From the NCBI RefSeq assembly GCF_014042345.1, contig NZ_JACEZT010000017.1, positions 1-64,000 of the forward strand: DNA of 64,000 nt, given 5' to 3'. The notes under the pieces were generated by a model, which saw only the letters and a list, made by a program, of their open reading frames with translations, made no database searches and was not told where the DNA came from. Numbering within the stretch: position 1 is the stretch's first letter; every line of letters starts with the position of its first letter. The DNA comes from Rugamonas brunnea. GTDB taxonomy: Bacteria; Pseudomonadota; Gammaproteobacteria; Burkholderiales; Burkholderiaceae_D. Positions 53,696-62,024 of this stretch are shown in pieces. Both the position numbers and the translations under genes were made by a program.

Positions 53696-54483
53696 TTACC
53701 CGTGAAGTTGGGGGCGCGCTTGGCCATGAAGGCGGCCACGCCTTCGCGGTAGTCGTCGCTGTTACCGAGTTCGCTCATCATGCCGCATTCGAGCGTGAGC
53801 TGCTGTTGCAGGGTGTTGGCCGGGCTGGCGTACAGCGCCTGCTTGGTGAAGGCCAGGCCCTTGGTGGGCGCGCTGGCGAAGTGCCTGGCCATGGCAGAAG
53901 TTTGCTGCGCCAGTTCGTCATCGGGCACGCACTTCCAGATCAGGCCCCAGGCTTCGGCTTGTTCGGCGCTGAGCTTCTCGCCCAGCATGGCCATGCCCAT
54001 GGCGCGCGCCGTGCCCACCAGCCGTGGCAGGAAATAGGTGCCGCCCGTGTCCGGGATCAGGCCCAGCTTGCAGAACACTTCCACGAAGCTGGCCGATTTG
54101 GCAGCCAGCACGATATCGCAGGCCAGCGCCAGGTTGGCGCCTGCGCCCGCCGCCACGCCGTTGACGGCGCAGATCACGGGCATGGGCAACGCGCGCAGCG
54201 ACAGCACCAGCGGCGCGTAGTTCTTCTCGACCGAGTCGCCCAGATCGACGCCGCGCGCGCCCGGTTCGACGGCGCGGTCGGCCAGATCCTGTCCGGCGCA
54301 GAAGCCGCGCCCGGCGCCCGTGAGCACGAACACGCGCACGCTCTTGTCGCCGTTCACGCGGTGGATCGCGTGCTTGACTTCATCGTGCATGGCCTGCGTG
54401 AAGCTATTGAGCTTGTCCGGGCGGTTCAGCGTGAGCTGGGCTATGCCGTCGTTGATCTCGAACAGGATGTTTTCGTAGTTCAT
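53692..54483 (-). CDS. paaG: PaaG, 1,2-epoxyphenylacetyl-CoA isomerase
   Basis: This 263-aa crotonase-family enzyme converts ring-1,2-epoxyphenylacetyl-CoA to oxepin-CoA. It has the oxyanion-hole segments TGAGRGFCAGQDLADR and AVNGVAAGAGANLALACDIVLAA, the Asp in LGLIPDTGGTYFLPRLVG, and the C-terminus YREGVAAFMAKRAPNFTGK shared with E. coli PaaG. PaaF, the related hydratase, differs in these regions and is not found in this cluster. Confidence 0.96.
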   Translation of the reverse strand: MNYENILFEINDGIAQLTLNRPDKLNSFTQAMHDEVKHAIHRVNGDKSVRVFVLTGAGRGFCAGQDLADRAVEPGARGVDLGDSVEKNYAPLVLSLRALPMPVICAVNGVAAGAGANLALACDIVLAAKSASFVEVFCKLGLIPDTGGTYFLPRLVGTARAMGMAMLGEKLSAEQAEAWGLIWKCVPDDELAQQTSAMARHFASAPTKGLAFTKQALYASPANTLQQQLTLECGMMSELGNSDDYREGVAAFMAKRAPNFTGK

Positions 54484-54517
54484 GGCGTCTCGCGGATGAT
54501 TATTCTGTTGATGGGAT

Positions 54518-55597
54518 TTATTCAGCCTGGTCGAAATCGACCACCAGCTTGTCCGTCACGGGGAAGCTCTGGCAACTCAGCACGAAGCCACGCGCGATCT
54601 CGTAATCCTCCAGCGCGTAGTTGACGTCCATGTCCACCTTGCCGTCCACCACCTTGCAGCGGCAGGTCGAGCATACGCCGCCCTTGCACGAATAGCGCAT
54701 GTCGATGCCGGCCCGCAGGCCCGCGTCCAGCACGGACTCCTTGTCCTTGTCCATGGTGAAGGTGGTGTGGTTGCCGTCCATGATGACCGTCACCTCCGTC
54801 TCGTGGCGCGCCAGCGCCGGGTCCAGCGCGCGCTTCTGGTGCTGGTGCTTGGGGATGCTGGCCGCGAACAGCTCGATCTTGACCTGCGACTTGGGCATGC
54901 CCGCCTCCTGCAGCGCCTCCGACACGCCATGCATCATGTCCTCCGGGCCGCAGATGAAGGCCACGTCGTAGTCCTTGATATCGATCCAGTGCTGCAGGAA
55001 CTGCTGGCATTTTTCCTTGGTGATGCGGCCGTTGAACAGGTCGATGTCCTGCTGCTCGCGGCTCATCACGTAGGCCAGGTTGAGGCGGTCCAGGTACTGG
55101 TCCTTGAGGTCCGTCAGTTCCTCCTTGAAGATCACGGACGAGGAGGCGCGGTTGCCGTAGAACAGCGTGAAGCTGCTGTGCGGTTCGGCCAGCAAGGTGG
55201 TCTTGATGATGGACAGGATGGGCGTAATGCCGCTGCCCGCCGCGAAGGCCACGTAACGGCGGCGGCTTTGCGGATCGAGCGGCACATTGAAGTGGCCCAT
55301 GGGCGGCATCACTTCCAGCGTGGCGCCGGCCTTGAGCGTGTCGTTGGCCCAGCCCGAGAACAGGCCGCCCGTGGTGCGCTTGATGGCCACGCGCAGCGCG
55401 CCATCCTGCACCGCCGAGCAGATCGAATACGAGCGGCGCACGTCCTCGCCGTTGATGTGGGTGCGCAGCGTGAGGTGCTGGCCCTGCTGGAACGCGAAAC
55501 TGTCGCGCAGTTCCGGCGGCACGGCGAAGGTGACGGCGATGGTGTCGCGCGTTTCATTGCGCACCTGAGAGACGGTCAACGGATAGAATTTGCTCAT
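54518..55597 (-). CDS. paaE: PaaE, phenylacetyl-CoA epoxidase reductase subunit
   Basis: This 359-aa protein has an FAD-binding domain (RRSYSICSAVQDG), an NAD(P)-binding domain (FAAGSGITPILSIIKTTL, CGPEDMMHGVSEAL) and a C-terminal plant-type 2Fe-2S ferredoxin domain (CKGGVCSTCRCKV and a fourth Cys in VLSCQSFP). It delivers NADPH electrons to the PaaABC oxygenase. ATG 55597 excludes an upstream in-frame start at 55648. Confidence 0.97.
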   Translation of the reverse strand: MSKFYPLTVSQVRNETRDTIAVTFAVPPELRDSFAFQQGQHLTLRTHINGEDVRRSYSICSAVQDGALRVAIKRTTGGLFSGWANDTLKAGATLEVMPPMGHFNVPLDPQSRRRYVAFAAGSGITPILSIIKTTLLAEPHSSFTLFYGNRASSSVIFKEELTDLKDQYLDRLNLAYVMSREQQDIDLFNGRITKEKCQQFLQHWIDIKDYDVAFICGPEDMMHGVSEALQEAGMPKSQVKIELFAASIPKHQHQKRALDPALARHETEVTVIMDGNHTTFTMDKDKESVLDAGLRAGIDMRYSCKGGVCSTCRCKVVDGKVDMDVNYALEDYEIARGFVLSCQSFPVTDKLVVDFDQAE

Positions 55598-55602
55598 GGT
55601 GG

Positions 55603-56148
55603 TCAGTGGCACTTGAAGTAGTCGAAAGGCTCGCGGCAATCCAGGCATTTATAGAGCGCCTTGCATGGCGTGGAGCCGAACTGGCTGGTGAGTTCCGTAT
55701 GGGTGGAGCCGCACTGCGGACAGGCGACGACGGGCTGCGCGCCCAGTCCCGGCAAGGCGCCGCGCTTGACGCCCTGGCGGTCCCGCAAGCCGCTGATGTC
55801 GATGGCCTGCTGCACCGGCGGGGCGATGCCGTAGCCACGCAGCTTGGCCTTGCCCGATTCGCTCATCCAGTCCGTGGTCCAGGCTGGCGTGAGCTGGGTC
55901 TGCAGCCGCACATCGGCCACACCGCGCGCGCGCAGCGCGTCCGTGACGGCGTCCGCGATCACCTGCATGGCCGGGCAGCCGGAATAGGTGGGCGTGATGG
56001 TGACGGTGCAGGCGCCGTCTTCGGCCACCTCGACCGCGCGCACGATGCCCAGGTCCACCACCGAGATCACGGGGATCTCGGGGTCGGCCACCTCGGCCAG
56101 CCAGGCCCACACCTGCTCGGCGGTGACGGCGGCGGTTTGCATGGCCAT
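55603..56148 (-). CDS. paaD: PaaD, phenylacetyl-CoA epoxidase maturation subunit
   Basis: This protein of about 181 aa has an N-terminal DUF59/MIP18 domain (LAEVADPEIPVISVVDLGIVR, TPTYSGCPAMQVIAD) and a C-terminal zinc-ribbon-like segment with CPQCG and CLDC. PaaD is thought to help assemble the metal centre of the PaaABCE oxygenase. In-frame starts exist at 56163, 56160, 56148 and 56142; I chose 56148. The 56163 start would overlap the paaC stop and be translationally coupled. Confidence 0.95.
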   Translation of the reverse strand: MAMQTAAVTAEQVWAWLAEVADPEIPVISVVDLGIVRAVEVAEDGACTVTITPTYSGCPAMQVIADAVTDALRARGVADVRLQTQLTPAWTTDWMSESGKAKLRGYGIAPPVQQAIDISGLRDRQGVKRGALPGLGAQPVVACPQCGSTHTELTSQFGSTPCKALYKCLDCREPFDYFKCH

Positions 56149-56156
56149 CACCTTCG

Positions 56157-56921
56157 TCACCATTCCGCGCCGGGATAGGCGCGCTGCAGGAACTGCATCT
56201 CGGCCAGCAGGTAACCCAGGTGTTCGCTGTGCACGCCCTGCTTGCCGCCCTTTTGCATCCACGCGTCCGGCGACGGCATGACGAGGGTGGCCTCGGCGAA
56301 GATGGCGGCCACGTGCTCCAGCCACTGGGCCCGCAGCGGCGCGGCGGCCGGCGCCACACCCGCGTCCACCATGGCCTGGTCGACGGCGTCGTAGTTGAAC
56401 ATCTCGCCCGTGTACATCCACAGCGCGTCGGCCGCGGCCTGCACCTTGGCGTGGCTCTCCGGCGTGCCGTCGCCCATGCGCACCACCAGGTCGCCGCTGC
56501 GGCGCAGGTGGTAGGTCACTTCCTTTAGCGACTTCTCGGCGATGCCGGCGATGCGCGCGTCGGACGATTTGGTCAGCGCGCCGATCAGGAAGTAGTGCCA
56601 GGTGTCGAAGAAGAACTGGCGCATCATGGTGTCGGCGTAGTTGCCGTTGCGCTGTTCCACCAGCAGGCAGTTGCGGAACTGGTGGGCGTCGCGGTGGAAG
56701 GCCAGGCGGTCCTCGTCGCGGCCCGCGCCTTCCAGTTCGCCGGCGTAGCTGTACCACAGGCGGGTCTGACCCAGCAGGTCGAGCGAGACGTTGGTGAGCG
56801 CCATGTCCTCCTCCAGCGCCGGCCCTTTGCCGCACAATTCGGAGATGCGCTGGCTCAGCACGAGGGCGTTGTCGCCCAGGCGCAGCAGATAGTCGAACTT
56901 GTTTTGATCCACGGTGGACAC
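56157..56921 (-). CDS. paaC: PaaC, phenylacetyl-CoA epoxidase structural subunit
   Basis: This 254-aa ferritin-like helical protein contains YLLRLGDNALVLSQRISELCGKGPALEEDMALTN, near-identical in style to E. coli PaaC. PaaC forms a heterodimer with the catalytic PaaA and lacks a functional di-iron site. It starts 6 bases after the paaB stop in the epoxidase operon. Confidence 0.97.
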   Translation of the reverse strand: MSTVDQNKFDYLLRLGDNALVLSQRISELCGKGPALEEDMALTNVSLDLLGQTRLWYSYAGELEGAGRDEDRLAFHRDAHQFRNCLLVEQRNGNYADTMMRQFFFDTWHYFLIGALTKSSDARIAGIAEKSLKEVTYHLRRSGDLVVRMGDGTPESHAKVQAAADALWMYTGEMFNYDAVDQAMVDAGVAPAAAPLRAQWLEHVAAIFAEATLVMPSPDAWMQKGGKQGVHSEHLGYLLAEMQFLQRAYPGAEW

Positions 56922-56927
56922 TCCCGC

Positions 56928-57212
56928 TTACAGGTTCTTGACTTCTTCCGGCATCGGGAAGAAGGTCGGATGGCGGTACACCTTGCTGTTGGACGGCTCG
57001 AACAGCGCGCCCTTGTCGGACGGGCTGCTGGCCACGATATCGGCCGCGCGCACCACCCAGATGCTCACGCCCTCGTTGCGGCGGGTGTAGACGTCGCGCG
57101 CGTTATTGATCGCCATTTCGGCGTCCGACGCGTGCAGGCTGCCCACATGCTTGTGCGCCAGGCCGTGCTGGCTGCGGATGAACACTTCCCACAATGGCCA
57201 TTCTTTGCTCAT
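56928..57212 (-). CDS. paaB: PaaB, phenylacetyl-CoA epoxidase bridging subunit
   Basis: This 94-aa protein starts MSKEWPLWEVFIRSQHGLAHKHVGSLHASDAEMA, which is diagnostic of PaaB. It bridges PaaAC heterodimers in the epoxidase complex. A GAGGAG-type site precedes ATG 57212. Size and position between paaA and paaC are standard. Confidence 0.97.
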   Translation of the reverse strand: MSKEWPLWEVFIRSQHGLAHKHVGSLHASDAEMAINNARDVYTRRNEGVSIWVVRAADIVASSPSDKGALFEPSNSKVYRHPTFFPMPEEVKNL

Positions 57213-57236
57213 GCGATTCTCCTCGTTTTATCGTTA

Positions 57237-58226
57237 TCAGGCGGCCGCCTTGGCGGGGGCGTGCTTGTCGGCGTAGGCCGTGAGCGCGTCGCGGAACCAC
57301 TGGCCGTCCTCGTAGGCCTTGACGCGGGTGGCCAGGCGCTCGCGGTTGCAGGGGCCGTTGCCCTTCAGGACGGCGTGGAATTCATCCCAGTCGATTTCGC
57401 CGAATTCGTAGTGGCCCGTTTCGGCGTTGAACTTCAGGTCGGGGTCGGGAATGGTCAGGCCCAGGTACTCGGCCTGGGGCACGGTCTGGTCCACCATGCG
57501 CTGGCGCAGTTCATCGTTGGAGAACAGCTTGATGCGCCACTGGGCCGATTGCGCGCTGTTGACCGAGGCCGCGTCGGACGGGCCGAACATCATCAGCGAC
57601 GGCCACCACCAGCGGTTCAGCGCGTCCTGCGCCATGGCCTTCTGCTCGGGCGTGCCGCGCGACAGCGCCAGCATGATGTCGTAGCCCTGGCGCGCATGGA
57701 ACGATTCCTCCTTGCAGACGCGGATCATGGCGCGCGAGTACGGGCCGTACGAGCAGCGGCACAGCGGGATCTGGTTGATGATGGCCGAGCCGTCCACCAG
57801 CCAGCCGATGGCGCCCATGTCGGCCCACGACAGCGTGGGGTAGTTGAAGATGCTTGAATACTTGGCTTTGCCGGCATGGAGGGCGGCCAGCAGCTCGTCG
57901 CGCGAGACGCCCAGCGTTTCGGCCGCGCTGTACAGGTACAGGCCGTGGCCCGCCTCGTCCTGGATCTTGGCCAGCAGGATGGACTTGCGCTTGAGCGTGG
58001 GGGCGCGCGTGACCCAGTTCCCCTCCGGCAGCTGGCCCACGATTTCCGAGTGGGCGTGCTGCGAGATCTGGCGGATCAACGTCTTGCGGTAGGCGTCCGG
58101 CATCCAGTCCTTGGCCTCGATCTTGACACCGGCGTCGATGCGTTCCTGGAACGCGCGTTCTTCCGCGCTCATGTCATCCAGGTTGCGAACTTGCTTGAGC
58201 CCCGTTTCCACCATCTGTGCATACAT
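57237..58226 (-). CDS. paaA: PaaA, phenylacetyl-CoA epoxidase catalytic subunit
   Basis: This 329-aa di-iron oxygenase subunit has ferritin-like metal-ligand segments, including AKIQDEAGHGLYLYSAAETLG and RVCKEESFHARQGYDIM (ExxH motifs). It epoxidises the aromatic ring of phenylacetyl-CoA with O2. ATG 58226 (MYAQMVETG) has AGGAGAT upstream. It is the first gene of the twelve-gene paa operon and faces paaX across 187 bases carrying two inverted motif copies. Confidence 0.98.
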   Translation of the reverse strand: MYAQMVETGLKQVRNLDDMSAEERAFQERIDAGVKIEAKDWMPDAYRKTLIRQISQHAHSEIVGQLPEGNWVTRAPTLKRKSILLAKIQDEAGHGLYLYSAAETLGVSRDELLAALHAGKAKYSSIFNYPTLSWADMGAIGWLVDGSAIINQIPLCRCSYGPYSRAMIRVCKEESFHARQGYDIMLALSRGTPEQKAMAQDALNRWWWPSLMMFGPSDAASVNSAQSAQWRIKLFSNDELRQRMVDQTVPQAEYLGLTIPDPDLKFNAETGHYEFGEIDWDEFHAVLKGNGPCNRERLATRVKAYEDGQWFRDALTAYADKHAPAKAAA

Positions 58227-58261
58227 GATTGATCTCCTAGTGAGAGAACGCATCATACGAT

Positions 58262-58309
58262 ACGAATTTTCGTTTGGCTACACGTTTTTTGAGTCATATC
58301 GAAATTTCG
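58262..58309. promoter_or_regulatory. Pair of inverted CGAAAWTTCGTATC operators between paaA and paaX
   Basis: CGAATTTTCG (58263-58272) and CGAAATTTCG (58300-58309) are each near-perfect palindromes. Read on opposite strands, both extend to CGAAA(A/T)TTCGTATC and match at 13 of 15 positions. They lie about 36 and 74 bases upstream of the paaA start, centre to centre 37 bp. They are good candidates for PaaX (or a PaaR/TetR) binding sites. Confidence 0.6.
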
Positions 58310-58413
58310 TATCTTGTCATAGGCAAGCATGAAAATAATGCTGCGCTCAAGCCGGGGCAAAGTAAACTGCTGCCTGGTTTGCATCATTCAATTTGCCGGA
58401 TCCGATTTTGCCC

Positions 58414-59340
58414 ATGACAACGATGACTTGCGACGACTGGATAGCCCACTTCCTCGCCACCGACCCACCCCGTTCCAAATCGCTGGTGGTGACCATCTTC
58501 GGCGACGCCGTGGTGCCGCACGGCGGCATGGTGTGGCTGGGCAGCCTGATCAACCTACTGGAGCCGTTCGGCGTAAACGACAGGCTGCTGCGCACTTCCG
58601 TGTTCCGCCTGGCGCAGGAAGGCTGGCTGGGCGCGCAGCGTGACGGGCGCCGCAGCTCGTATGCGATTCCAGCCGAGGCCATGGCCCGTTTCAGCCGCGC
58701 CTACCGCCGCATCTACGCGCCGCTACAACTGCACTGGGACGGCAACTGGACCCTGCTCTTGAGCGCAGGCGGCAACATCACGCCGGCCGAACGGAGCGCG
58801 CTGCGCAAGGAACTGTTGTGGCAAGGCTACAGCATGATCGCGCCCGGCATCTTCGGCCATCCGGCCGCCGAGGCCGATGTGCTGGAAGCCTTGCTGGGCC
58901 GCGTGGGCGTGCGGGGCAAGCTGTACGTGTGCCGCGCCAGCACGCTGCCGCAGGTGAGCGCGCGCCCGCTCAGCGACATGGTGGCCGAGGGCTGGGACTT
59001 GTCGGACGTGGGAGCGGGCTACCAGAATTTCATGCGCCAGTTCACGCCGCTGCTGGACTTGCTGCGCGGGCAGCCTGCCATCTCCGCCCAGCAGGCCTTC
59101 GTCGTGCGCAGCCTGCTGATCCACGCTTACCGTCGCGTGCAACTGCACGATCCCCAGTTGCCGGTGGAACTGCTGCCCGACCCGTGGCCGGGCGCCCAGG
59201 CTTACGAACTGGCGCGCGACATCTACCGCCTCGTATTCGCGCAAGCCGAGGACTTCATCATGGCCACCTTGCGCCGCGAGGACGAGCAGGCCCCCGAGGC
59301 GGACGACAGCTTCTACCAGCGTTTCGGCGGGCTGCGCTAA
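58414..59340 (+). CDS. paaX: PaaX-family transcriptional repressor
   Basis: This 308-aa GntR-like winged-helix regulator contains the PaaX signature RSKSLVVTIFGDAVVPHGGMVWLGSLI (residues about 19-45), the DNA-binding RTSVFRLAQEGWLGAQRDGRRSSY, and the C-terminal FRLAQAEDF-like region (LVFAQAEDFIMATLRRE). PaaX represses paa genes until phenylacetyl-CoA binds. ATG 58414 is chosen over an in-frame TTG at 58393. It is divergent from the paa operon it presumably controls. Confidence 0.93.
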   Translation: MTTMTCDDWIAHFLATDPPRSKSLVVTIFGDAVVPHGGMVWLGSLINLLEPFGVNDRLLRTSVFRLAQEGWLGAQRDGRRSSYAIPAEAMARFSRAYRRIYAPLQLHWDGNWTLLLSAGGNITPAERSALRKELLWQGYSMIAPGIFGHPAAEADVLEALLGRVGVRGKLYVCRASTLPQVSARPLSDMVAEGWDLSDVGAGYQNFMRQFTPLLDLLRGQPAISAQQAFVVRSLLIHAYRRVQLHDPQLPVELLPDPWPGAQAYELARDIYRLVFAQAEDFIMATLRREDEQAPEADDSFYQRFGGLR

Positions 59341-59365
59341 GCCAGCCTCTCCCCACGTTCAGATC

Positions 59366-59382
59366 CCGGGTTTAGAGCCCGG
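59366..59382 (+). terminator. Short inverted repeat after paaX
   Basis: CCGGG (59366-59370) pairs with CCCGG (59378-59382) around a 7-base loop, 26 bases after the paaX stop. It is a weak terminator candidate. Confidence 0.3.
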
Positions 59383-59412
59383 AGTCTATCTGTTAGCTTG
59401 TCCATGTCTTGA

Positions 59413-59442
59413 CTAGAATAAAATTCTAGAACAATATTCTAG
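59413..59442 (+). promoter_or_regulatory. Tandem overlapping TetR-type operator
   Basis: CTAGAAT-AAA-ATTCTAG (59413-59429) and CTAGAAC-AAT-ATTCTAG (59426-59442) are two 17-bp palindromes offset by 13 bp that share CTAG. The second ends two bases before the ATG of the TetR gene at 59445. TTGACT (59409-59414) overlaps the left edge and could be a -35 box. This is a strong candidate for an autoregulatory operator. Confidence 0.75.
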
Positions 59443-59444
59443 TC

Positions 59445-60092
59445 ATGAAAACAGCCGACACCACCATCCCACTCGACCGCAAAAGCGCCATCCTGGCTGC
59501 CGCGCTGGCCGTATTCGCCGAAAAAGGCATAGCAGCGGCCACCATCGACGACATCCGCCAGCGCAGCCAGGCCTCCGTGGGCAGCATCTACCATCACTTC
59601 GGCACCAAGGAAAACATCGCCGCCGCCCTGTTCGCGCAAGGGCTGGACGATTACTGGAACGGCCTGCTGGCCGGCGTGCGCGCCGCGGAAGACGCGCGTA
59701 CCGCCATTCACAACCTGCTGTCCACCCACCTGGAATGGATCGTGGCGCGCCCCGAACTGGCGCGCTTCCTGTTCGCGCGGCGCCAGGCCGTGAGCCCGGC
59801 CCACGACCAGGCCATCCGCGAACTGACGGCCAACCATTTCAAGACCATGCTGGCCCTGCTCAAGCCGTGGTTCCAGCAAGGGATATTGCGCCGCCTCGCG
59901 CCCGAGCTGTACGCCCCGCTGCTGCTGGGCCCCGCGCAGGAACTGGCGCGCCACTGGCTGGGCGGCCGATTGCTGCACGACCCGCGCGCCGCCATCGACG
60001 AACTGAGCGCCGCCGCCTGGCGCAGCCTGGCCACGGACGATGCCCTGGCCGCCACCCTGCCCCGCCCCGTCCACCAGGAGCCGAAGCAATGA
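59445..60092 (+). CDS. TetR-family transcriptional regulator
   Basis: This 215-aa protein has a TetR HTH domain at residues 10-60 (ILAAALAVFAEKGIAAATIDDIRQRSQASVGSIYHHFGTK) and a helical ligand-binding domain. The start is fixed because no later Met precedes the HTH domain. The tandem palindrome reaches to two bases from the ATG, so there is no ribosome binding site and the mRNA may be leaderless. Its stop overlaps the hydrolase ATG (ATGA), suggesting that it controls that gene. The ligand is unknown. Confidence 0.93.
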   Translation: MKTADTTIPLDRKSAILAAALAVFAEKGIAAATIDDIRQRSQASVGSIYHHFGTKENIAAALFAQGLDDYWNGLLAGVRAAEDARTAIHNLLSTHLEWIVARPELARFLFARRQAVSPAHDQAIRELTANHFKTMLALLKPWFQQGILRRLAPELYAPLLLGPAQELARHWLGGRLLHDPRAAIDELSAAAWRSLATDDALAATLPRPVHQEPKQ

Positions 60093-60958
60093 CCCGCACC
60101 CGCCACACCCTGCACGCCCACGACGGCCACGCGCTGACCGCCTATTCCTACGAACCGGCGCAGCCGCTGCGCGCCCACATCGTGATCGGGCCGGCGATGG
60201 CCGTGCCCCAGTCGTTCTACAACGACTTCGCCACCTTCCTCGCCAAACAGGGCTACCGGGTCTGGACCTTCGACTACCGGGGCATGGGCGAATCGCGGCA
60301 CGGCGCGCGGCGCGCCTGCACGGCCAACATCACGGATTGGGTCACGCTCGATTACGACGCCGTGCTGCACCACGCCAGCGCAGGGCAAGACGGCCTGCCG
60401 CTGTTCGTGCTCGGCCACAGCCTCGGTGGCCAGACTGTGCCGCTGCTGCCTTCGATAGAAAAAGTGAGCGGCGTGATCAACATCGCCGTGGGCAGCGGCG
60501 CGCTGCGCCACAACCAGCCCAGCGTGCGGCGCAAGGCGCCGTTGATGTGGCATGTGTTCACGCCCTTGCTGTGTCCCGTGTTCGGCTACTTCCCCGGCGC
60601 CCGCATCGGCGTGGTGGGCGACATCCCGCGCCGCGTGATGTACCAGTGGCGCCACTGGTGTCTGCAGCCCGACTACCTGCTGCAAGGGGAACCGGGCGCG
60701 CGCGAGGCGTACGCGCGCGTGCGCCAGCCCGTGCTGGGGCTGACGTTCAGCGACGATGAGCTGCTGCTGGAATCAGGCTCGCGCATGCTGCACGAGGCCT
60801 ACCGCGGCGCCCGGGTGGACTACCGCGAACTGAGTCCCGGCCAGTTCGGCTTGAAACGCATCGGCCACTTCGGCTTCTTCCGCCGTGAGCAGGAAACCAT
60901 CCTGTGGCCGCTGGTGAGCGACTGGCTGGAACAGCGTCTTACTTGCGTCCCATGCTGA
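60089..60958 (+). CDS. Alpha/beta hydrolase
   Basis: This 289-aa hydrolase has nucleophile Ser in LFVLGHSLGGQTVPLL, an Asp-containing strand after GLTFSDDELL, and His in KRIGHFGFFRRE, giving a plausible Ser-Asp-His triad. The N-terminal HTLHAHDGHALTAYSYEP and DYRGMGESRHG are typical of serine-aminopeptidase/lysophospholipase-like family members. It is translationally coupled to the TetR gene (ATGA) and probably controlled by it. Its 3' end overlaps the convergent TRAP binding-protein gene by 20 bases. The substrate is unknown, possibly an ester. Confidence 0.85.
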   Translation: MTRTRHTLHAHDGHALTAYSYEPAQPLRAHIVIGPAMAVPQSFYNDFATFLAKQGYRVWTFDYRGMGESRHGARRACTANITDWVTLDYDAVLHHASAGQDGLPLFVLGHSLGGQTVPLLPSIEKVSGVINIAVGSGALRHNQPSVRRKAPLMWHVFTPLLCPVFGYFPGARIGVVGDIPRRVMYQWRHWCLQPDYLLQGEPGAREAYARVRQPVLGLTFSDDELLLESGSRMLHEAYRGARVDYRELSPGQFGLKRIGHFGFFRREQETILWPLVSDWLEQRLTCVPC

Positions 60959-62024
60959 TCAGGTAGTTCTGCATGGTCGCCTCGGCCACCGAGGCCCACT
61001 GGTTCTGGTCCTGGCGGAAGCGCTTCCACGGCTCGTAGATCTTCTTGAACTTGGCGTTCTTGGCCGCTTCCTCCTCCATCACCTGCTGGGTGACTTTGTA
61101 GGCTTCGTCCATGATGTCCTTCGAGAACGTGTGCAGCTTGATGCCGGCCTTGAGCAGGCGCGCCAGCGCGGCCGGGTTCTTGGCGTCGTACTCGGCCTGC
61201 ATCACCACGTGGCACTCGTAGCTGGCTGCCTCGATGGCCGCCTGGTATTCCTTGGGCAGCTTGTCCCATTCCTTGTGGTTGATGTAGAACGACAGCTGCG
61301 GGCCGGCCTCCCACCAGCCCGGCGCGTAGTAGTGCGGCGCCACGCGGGCCAGGCCCAGCTTCTCGTCATCGTACGGGCCGACCCACTCGGCCGCGTCGAT
61401 GGTGCCCTTTTCCAGCGCCGCATACAGGTCGCCGGCCGGGATCTGCTGCGGCACCACGCCCATGCGCTCCATCACGCGGCCGGCGAAACCGGCCACCCGC
61501 ATCTTCAGGCCCTTCATGTCGGCCACCGAGCGGATCTCCTTGCGGTAGAAGCCGCCCATCTGGGTGCCCGTGTTACCGGCCATGAAGTTGACGATGCCGT
61601 AGCCCTTGAAGAATTCGCGCATCAGCTCACGGCCGCCGCCCTGGTCGAACCACGCCGTCTGCTGGCGCGAGGTGAGGCCGAACGGCACGGCGCAATCGAA
61701 GGCGAACGCCGGATCCTTGCCGAAATAGTAGTAGGACGGCGTGTGGCCCATCTCCACCGTGCCGGCCTGCACCGCGTCCAGCACCTGGAAGCCGGGCACG
61801 ATCTCGCCGGCCGCGAAGGCGCGGATCACGAACTTGCCGCCCGTGAGCTCGGCCACGCGCTTGGTGAACTTGTCGCAGGCGCCAAAGATGGTATCGAGCG
61901 TCTTGGGGAAGCTGGAGGTGAGGCGCCAGCTGATGGCGGGCTGGCTTTGCGCCAGGGCCGGCGCGGACAGGGCGGCGGCGGTGGCGCCGGCGGCGGATTT
62001 GGTGAGGAAGGAACGACGCTGCAT
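60939..62024 (-). CDS. TRAP transporter periplasmic binding protein, TakP-like
   Basis: This 361-aa protein has a twin-arginine-type signal (MQRRSFLTKSAAGATAAALS, 1-29). The body closely follows TakP of Rhodobacter sphaeroides as I recall it: WRLTSSFPKTLDTIFGAC, GNTGTQMGGFYRKEI, MKGLKMRVAGFAGRVMERMG and TIDAAEWVGPYDDEKLG. TakP binds 2-oxo acids with a cation. ATG 62024 is chosen over an upstream in-frame start. No Q or M subunits adjoin; the pair at 23884-26157 is a candidate partner. Confidence 0.88.
   Translation of the reverse strand: MQRRSFLTKSAAGATAAALSAPALAQSQPAISWRLTSSFPKTLDTIFGACDKFTKRVAELTGGKFVIRAFAAGEIVPGFQVLDAVQAGTVEMGHTPSYYYFGKDPAFAFDCAVPFGLTSRQQTAWFDQGGGRELMREFFKGYGIVNFMAGNTGTQMGGFYRKEIRSVADMKGLKMRVAGFAGRVMERMGVVPQQIPAGDLYAALEKGTIDAAEWVGPYDDEKLGLARVAPHYYAPGWWEAGPQLSFYINHKEWDKLPKEYQAAIEAASYECHVVMQAEYDAKNPAALARLLKAGIKLHTFSKDIMDEAYKVTQQVMEEEAAKNAKFKKIYEPWKRFRQDQNQWASVAEATMQNYLISMGRK

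Noticed and set aside
53692..54483. Assigning the crotonase as PaaF
   Set aside because: The TGAGRGFCAGQDL, LGLIPDTGGT and YREGVAAFMAKRAPNFTGK segments match PaaG rather than PaaF.
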